Assembly: GCF_002741055.1 (NCBI RefSeq)
Contig: NZ_CP016809.1
Span: 558,001 to 622,000 of the forward strand
Origin: Paenibacillus ihbetae
Lineage (GTDB): Bacteria > Bacillota > Bacilli > Paenibacillales > Paenibacillaceae
DNA: 64,000 bases
Direction: 5' to 3'
This document shows, piece by piece, positions 59,833 to 64,000 of this stretch. Made by a program: the position numbers and the translations under genes. Below the pieces are notes generated by a model. It saw only the letters and a program-made list of their open reading frames with translations, ran no database searches and was not told the origin of the DNA. The first letter of the stretch is position 1. Each line of letters starts with the position of its first letter.

Positions 59833-59864
59833 ATTATAAACCTTGACACTAGTGTCAAGATCAA
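59833..59864 (-). promoter_or_regulatory. MerR-type autoregulated promoter of merR
   Basis: On the minus strand TTGATC (59859-59864), a 20-nt spacer, TATAAT (59833-59838). The spacer contains the perfect palindrome CTTGACACTAGTGTCAAG (59842-59859). Hexamers, spacer length and operator position repeat those at 58325-58356. Confidence 0.85.
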
Positions 59865-59891
59865 CGATTATTTTGCCCTCTTGGCCCAAAA

Positions 59892-59946
59892 CGAATAGGC
59901 AAGTCAACCGAGTGACCCGCAGGTCGGCTCTTGACTTGCCTATTCG
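59892..59946 (-). terminator. Terminator of the second sugar ABC operon
   Basis: 16-bp perfect stem CGAATAGGCAAGTCAA / TTGACTTGCCTATTCG, then TTTTGGGC on the minus strand; 19 nt past the permease stop. Confidence 0.82.
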
Positions 59947-59964
59947 TTGGTTCCGCAGTTTGAA

Positions 59965-60837
59965 TCAGCCTTTAACCGCGCCTTCGGTCAATCCCTTTTG
60001 GATATATTTTGATATGAACAGATACACGATAAGTACCGGGATGACGGTCAAAGAAACGGCGGTAGCCATAAGACCGAAGTCCGTCCCGTATTGAGAGCTG
60101 ATTTCGTTGAGAAGCGCGACGATCGGGCGAACATTCTCCTTATTTACGAAGATCAACGCCGAGAAGAGATCGTTATACGACCACATGAACACAAATATGC
60201 TTGCCGATGCAAATACGGGCTGCGAGATCGGCACGAAGATCTTGACGAACATCTGCCACCGATTACAGCCGTCCATGAAGGCTGCTTCCTCCAGCTCTTT
60301 CGGAATGGTGGACATATAACCCGCAATAACCAGGGTCGCAAAGGTCAGGTTGCCCGCCGTTTGCGGGAAGATCAATCCCCAGTACGTATTGACGAGACTT
60401 GTTTTGATCAGGAGCTCGTATACGGGAACGACGGTTGCAAACGCTGGAATAAGCAGCGTCGCGTACAAAATGGAATAAATCGTTCTCTTTCCTCTAAAGT
60501 TGAATCGTGATAACACGTAAGCGGCTAATCCGCCAAGGAGGAGCACCAAAAATACGGTGCCGAACGACATGATCAAGCTGTTGATATAGCTGCGTCCGAT
60601 ATTGATGCGGTCAAACGCATTTTGATAATTCACAAACACCGGATCCCAGGAGATGGCAAAGGAATTATTCATAACGTCCCGGGAAACCTTGAAGGAGTTG
60701 TTGACGATCCAGAACAACGGATAGATCGTTGTTAAAGACCATAAGGTCAATACGATATACATCACAGCGGTGCTTATTTTAAACCGACGCTTCTTCACGC
60801 GCTGCGTGTTGTGTTCAACGACGATGGTTGGCTCCAT
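59965..60837 (-). CDS. Carbohydrate ABC transporter permease, MalG-like
   Basis: 290 residues, six membrane helices. EAA loop ELEEAAFMDGCNRWQMFVKIFVPISQPV and the ending FVQKGLTEGAVKG-type (ISKYIQKGLTEGAVKG) are typical of MalG/LacG/AraQ permeases. TAGGGGTGTACAGTT precedes the start. It follows the MalF-like gene by 21 nt. No ATPase gene in the operon. Confidence 0.93.
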   Translation of the reverse strand: MEPTIVVEHNTQRVKKRRFKISTAVMYIVLTLWSLTTIYPLFWIVNNSFKVSRDVMNNSFAISWDPVFVNYQNAFDRINIGRSYINSLIMSFGTVFLVLLLGGLAAYVLSRFNFRGKRTIYSILYATLLIPAFATVVPVYELLIKTSLVNTYWGLIFPQTAGNLTFATLVIAGYMSTIPKELEEAAFMDGCNRWQMFVKIFVPISQPVFASASIFVFMWSYNDLFSALIFVNKENVRPIVALLNEISSQYGTDFGLMATAVSLTVIPVLIVYLFISKYIQKGLTEGAVKG

Positions 60838-60858
60838 AACTGTACACCCCTATAATGC

Positions 60859-61716
60859 TTAGTATGTAATCTCATCTCTCTTCAGCAATCGGTTCGCGAT
60901 GACCGCCAGCAGGACGCCGAAGACCACCATATAGATCGCAACAGTCGAACCGTAGCCGAAGTTCTGATCCACCATGGCCTTTTTGTACATATAGGTTCCG
61001 AGCACCTCGGTCCCGTTCTGGCCGCTGGTAATTACCCATACGAACTCAAACACTTTCAGCGTACCGGTGATCGCCAGCGTGATCACAACCTTGATATCGC
61101 TCATGATGAGCGGAATGGTCAGCATCGTAGTTCGTTTAAAGGCGGAGATCCCTTCCAGCTTCGCTGCTTCGTAATAGTCTGAAGGAATTTTGGACATCGC
61201 CGTGAGGAACAAAACAAAATAAAACCCTACATAATGCCATACGGTCGGAATGGATACGGCTTTTAACGCATTCTTCTCATCCAGCCACAGCACCTTCTCG
61301 ATATCGAAATGTGCAAGCAAATTGTTAAGCAAGCCGAAATTGTAATTATAGAACAGGACGAACAACAGCGATATAGCCGTGCCGGAGATGACGACAGGGA
61401 AGAAGAACACGGTCCGGTAGAATGATTTCAGCTTGGAGATATTGTCAACAAGGACGGCGAGCACAAGGGCAATACCGACCTGGAACACGATAACATACAG
61501 CATGATTTCTAATGTGTGCAGGGTTGCCGCACCAAGCAATTTATCCGTGAACAGTCTCTCGTAGTTCGCCCAGCCGACAAACTTCTTGTCAAAGAAACCG
61601 GTGGTTCGATAAAAGCTCAGGTACAAGCTCTTAAAGAACGGATAGTATAGAAAGATTGTCATGATCGCTGCCGCAGGCAATAAAAACAGTACGATATACT
61701 TTCGATCACCCTTCAT
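60859..61716 (-). CDS. Carbohydrate ABC transporter permease, MalF-like
   Basis: 285 residues, six membrane helices. EAA loop DYYEAAKLEGISAFKRTTMLTIPLIMSDIK; the YPFFKSLYLSFYRTTGFFDKKFVGWANY segment is the conserved MalF N-terminal region. GAAGGTGATGAAAA precedes ATG 61716. Partner of the next permease and of the binding protein encoded upstream. Confidence 0.93.
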   Translation of the reverse strand: MKGDRKYIVLFLLPAAAIMTIFLYYPFFKSLYLSFYRTTGFFDKKFVGWANYERLFTDKLLGAATLHTLEIMLYVIVFQVGIALVLAVLVDNISKLKSFYRTVFFFPVVISGTAISLLFVLFYNYNFGLLNNLLAHFDIEKVLWLDEKNALKAVSIPTVWHYVGFYFVLFLTAMSKIPSDYYEAAKLEGISAFKRTTMLTIPLIMSDIKVVITLAITGTLKVFEFVWVITSGQNGTEVLGTYMYKKAMVDQNFGYGSTVAIYMVVFGVLLAVIANRLLKRDEITY

Positions 61717-61763
61717 TTTTCATCACCTTCGAGGTTAGTTTGTGCATTTCTATCGAAATGACT

Positions 61764-61797
61764 ACGCCGCCCGAATGAATAACAACTAGGGCGGCGT
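61764..61797 (-). terminator. Intercistronic hairpin between binding-protein and permease genes
   Basis: ACGCCGCCC / GGGCGGCGT, 9-bp G+C-rich stem in the 118-nt gap; no T-run. Probably protects the binding-protein mRNA, as in the first operon (46969-47012). Confidence 0.55.
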
Positions 61798-61834
61798 TTC
61801 GTCACATATAATCTACCGTTTCTACAAGCATCCA

Positions 61835-63181
61835 TTATTTTTTGTTGGCGTCCTCGACCTTTTTCGCTTCGGCGATCGCATCTGCAGGCGACTTTTTGCC
61901 CTCAACGACCGGCTGAACGCTCGCACGCAGATTGCTGAATGTTTCCTGCGACACTTTGCTGTCTACCGGAGAGCTGATCGAATTCGCCTTCGCTGCCATA
62001 GCGAACCCGTCAAGCGCCACCTGCGGCAAGCCGGTTACTTCCACATCCGCTGCTGGCGTACCGCCGTTTGCGGAAGCGATTTTTTGAATGGTTGCCGGAG
62101 AAGTCAGATGCTTCAAGAGCTCAATTGCAGCATCCTTCTTGGCTGCATCATCATAGGTTTTCTTCGATAGATAGAAGCCGGATCCGAAACCGCCGACAAT
62201 ATCGTTGCTGCTGCCGGCACCGCCAGGTACGGTCGGGAATGGTACGACGGTCGAATTGTCGCGAGTCTCGTCGCTCCAGCCGCCGACAGCCCAAGATCCT
62301 TCCAGAATCATGGCTGCAAGGCCTTCGCTGTAGTAGTTTCCTGCCATGCCCAGGTCAATCGTAGCCGCGTCCTTCGGGAATGCTCCAAGGTCATACAGCT
62401 CCTTCATGGCTGCATAGCCCTTCTCCCAGTTCGGATCGATACCGTCGATCAAGCCCTTGGCCTGGCTTTCCGGACCGGCTGCAGACAGAATCGTATGCTC
62501 GATCAGATAGTGGGATTGGTCAAATGGCACGGATAATGGAATGATGCCTTTCTTGGACAGCGTTTTCACGGCTGTCGTCAGCTTCTCCCAGTCAGTAGGA
62601 AGCTCCAAGCCGTTCTCCTCAAAAATCTTCTTGTTCACAAACAAGCCCTCATAGAAACCGGTCAATGGCGCGGCGTAAATGTTGCCGTCCTTCTGTCTTG
62701 CAAGCTCCAGGGCATCCGGGATAAATCCGTTCTTCCAGTCCGGGTTGGCGTCGAGGAGTTCATTCAAAGGAACGACCTTGCCTGCATTCACGAAGCCTTC
62801 AGCATCTGCCCCGATGAAGTAGAACAGCAGGTCCGGCTCATTGCCGCTGTTCATATCGGTATTGACCTTCGTTCTGAAGCCGTCATCGTTGGCGGACATC
62901 GTGTCATTCTCGATCTTTACGTTCGGATGTGCTGCCGTAAATTCATCCAGCGCGGACTGGAATGCTTCACGGGCTGCGTCGGTACCGCCGAATGTCGAGA
63001 ACACGCGGAGTGAAACAGGTGCTGCGTCATCCTTCTTCTCTGGCGCAGGCGTTTCCGTGCTCTGCTTCTCGCCATCCGCTGCCGGCGTCGTGCCGCCGTT
63101 GCTTCCATTGTTTCCGCAAGCGGCAAGGAACATCGTGAGCATGAGCATGACACTCAGAAGTAGCATTGAAGACCTTTTCAT
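61835..63181 (-). CDS. Extracellular sugar-binding lipoprotein
   Basis: 448 residues from ATG 63181, after TTAGGGGGATTCCAA. Lipobox MLTMFLAACGN (Cys about 23), then a Gly/Ala/Thr/Glu-rich spacer and a family-1 solute-binding fold (VSLRVFSTFGGTDAAREAFQSALDEFTAAHPNVKIENDTM; ILEGSWAVGGW; FYLSKKTYDDAAKKDAAIELLKHL). It delivers an unidentified sugar to the MalF/MalG-type permeases. Confidence 0.94.
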   Translation of the reverse strand: MKRSSMLLLSVMLMLTMFLAACGNNGSNGGTTPAADGEKQSTETPAPEKKDDAAPVSLRVFSTFGGTDAAREAFQSALDEFTAAHPNVKIENDTMSANDDGFRTKVNTDMNSGNEPDLLFYFIGADAEGFVNAGKVVPLNELLDANPDWKNGFIPDALELARQKDGNIYAAPLTGFYEGLFVNKKIFEENGLELPTDWEKLTTAVKTLSKKGIIPLSVPFDQSHYLIEHTILSAAGPESQAKGLIDGIDPNWEKGYAAMKELYDLGAFPKDAATIDLGMAGNYYSEGLAAMILEGSWAVGGWSDETRDNSTVVPFPTVPGGAGSSNDIVGGFGSGFYLSKKTYDDAAKKDAAIELLKHLTSPATIQKIASANGGTPAADVEVTGLPQVALDGFAMAAKANSISSPVDSKVSQETFSNLRASVQPVVEGKKSPADAIAEAKKVEDANKK

Positions 63182-63472
63182 TTGGAATCCCCCTAAGTAT
63201 TTTTTCATGACGTATGTATAACTTGCTGTCTACCTGCATTTTAGTCCATGCCATCTGGGACCGAAAGGGGGATAATCATCTTCTGATGGGGGAAATATTT
63301 CCAAGGACATCAAGGGATTTTCACTTTATTACCATTTGGTCCTTTGTTCAATATCGGGCAGAAGAACGCTTGCTTTTGACGAAAAATGCAAGGCCATAAA
63401 CGTTAATGGGTAACGCGAGATGATCTTGATTGACAACCGAAGATAGATGCGAGGGAACTGGACATCACTTTC

Positions 63473-63492
63473 TATTGTGAATTTTTCATATA
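63473..63492 (+). repeat. 20-nt sequence shared with 58167-58186, copy 2
   Basis: Identical TATTGTGAATTTTTCATATA in the 470-nt gap between the binding-protein start and the aldo/keto reductase end. No gene is seen in this gap (63182-63651). Confidence 0.6.
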
Positions 63493-63567
63493 ATGCATTT
63501 TTGGAATTAGTAGCTCGCTGGGATCTTATCGTTTATACCTAGGCGCTTGGCGCGATCTTTACCCATG

Positions 63568-63591
63568 AAAAAAAGCCCGGATCGGGACGGA
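63568..63591 (-). terminator. Weak terminator of the aldo/keto reductase gene
   Basis: On the minus strand CCCG-ATC-CGGG with outer AGCC/GGCT pairing, then CTTTTTTTC, about 60 nt past the stop. Confidence 0.5.
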
Positions 63592-63651
63592 CGGCTGACA
63601 TTGTCTCCATCCACCCCGAATCAAAGCTTTTACGAATAGATTTGAAAGTCA

Positions 63652-63999
63652 TTATACTTTGCCGACCCAATCGCTTCCCGCAACCTCTTTCCATCGGCTG
63701 CGGATCGCCTGATAGTTCTCTTCCGGCAGCATGCCGCCCTCGAGGAGCTGGGCATTCTGGCGCCAGCGGTCCGGGTTCCCCGTTCCGACGATAGCCGTAG
63801 CGACGCCTGGCGTGCTTAATGTAAATTTCATGGCGATTTCGACGCCCTGCTGGACATCTTCCAGGAAATCGTAGTTCAATTCCTGAAGCCGCAGCCAATA
63901 GGGATATGCATAATCTTGCTCGCTTAAAGACTCGTGCTTCCAGGCGACATTCGCAATGGGGCGCTTGGCGATGATCCCCATCCCCTGCTCCACAGCCAA
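63652..63999 (-). CDS. Aldo/keto reductase, C-terminal part, cut by window edge
   Basis: The frame is open to the right edge; 115 or so C-terminal residues remain. AVEQGMGIIAKRPIANVAW is the AKR segment with the conserved lysine/arginine before the NADP phosphate site, and STPGVATAIVGTGNPDRWRQNAQLLEGG is the usual AKR C-terminal cofactor-binding loop. It is an NADPH-dependent oxidoreductase by family; the substrate is not known. Confidence 0.85.
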   Translation of the reverse strand: MAVEQGMGIIAKRPIANVAWKHESLSEQDYAYPYWLRLQELNYDFLEDVQQGVEIAMKFTLSTPGVATAIVGTGNPDRWRQNAQLLEGGMLPEENYQAIRSRWKEVAGSDWVGKV

Positions 64000-64000
64000 G

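Noticed and set aside
63539..63898. 119-codon minus-strand frame at the right edge
   Set aside because: Overlaps the aldo/keto reductase in another frame; Arg/Gly/Pro-rich shadow.
1..64000. tRNA, rRNA, CRISPR, riboswitch or intact transposase
   Set aside because: No convincing cloverleaf, spaced repeat array, riboswitch fold or transposase was recognised by reading; a dedicated covariance-model and profile search would settle this.

Overview
The window looks like chromosomal DNA of a spore-forming, Gram-positive soil Firmicute, most probably Paenibacillus or a close relative. This is inferred from several signs: spore germination and coat genes (gerP cluster, gerT, gerQ-cwlJ, tlp), a menaquinol-type aa3 oxidase, a lipoteichoic acid synthase, strong AGGAGG-type ribosome binding sites, roughly balanced base composition, and lpl-type sugar importers with no ATPase gene beside them. 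No rRNA, tRNA, CRISPR array, intact insertion sequence or prophage was seen. Both ends are cut: the left edge holds the end of a PLP-dependent (MocR-type) gene, the right edge the end of an aldo/keto reductase gene.

Layout. 1-5 kb: qoxABCD terminal oxidase operon. 5-11.5 kb, mostly minus strand: GrpB-like protein, NrnB-like DHH phosphoesterase, HmoA-type haem monooxygenase under a Fur-box promoter, membrane rhodanese-like protein under a promoter with a CsoR/CstR-like palindrome, bioB behind a BirA operator, and LTA synthase. 11.7-17.4 kb: a sugar epimerase, three glycosyltransferases, a DUF1796 protein and two small unknowns, which look like one surface- or spore-glycan locus. 17.6-29.4 kb: azlCD, a zinc alcohol dehydrogenase, a DMT exporter, a KtrB/KtrD-like K+ transporter, two tandem M29 aminopeptidases, an ECF sigma/anti-sigma pair, a secreted protein and a CBS-domain membrane protein. 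29.4-32.6 kb: the cwlJ-gerQ germination pair inside a decayed stretch with gene remnants and short tandem repeats.

32.6-52 kb: GH78 rhamnosidase divergent from an AraC regulator, two redox-type enzymes, a GAF/GAF histidine kinase with its response regulator, an RNA polymerase alpha-CTD-like small protein, copC-copD, and a polysaccharide operon (binding protein, two permeases, GH88 hydrolase) beside a membrane AraC regulator. 52-58 kb: SDR, DUF2500, a YCF48-like lipoprotein, tlp, LysE, then gerPABCDE facing gerT. 58-64 kb: an imine-reductase-like gene and a convergent MerR gene with matching promoters, then a second ATPase-less sugar ABC operon.

The strongest regulatory reading is the MerR/oxidoreductase pair: both promoters share a 20-nt spacer filled by the same 18-nt palindrome. 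The most plausible under-described system is the glycosyltransferase/DUF1796 locus. Starts were chosen by ribosome binding sites and often differ from the longest open frame.
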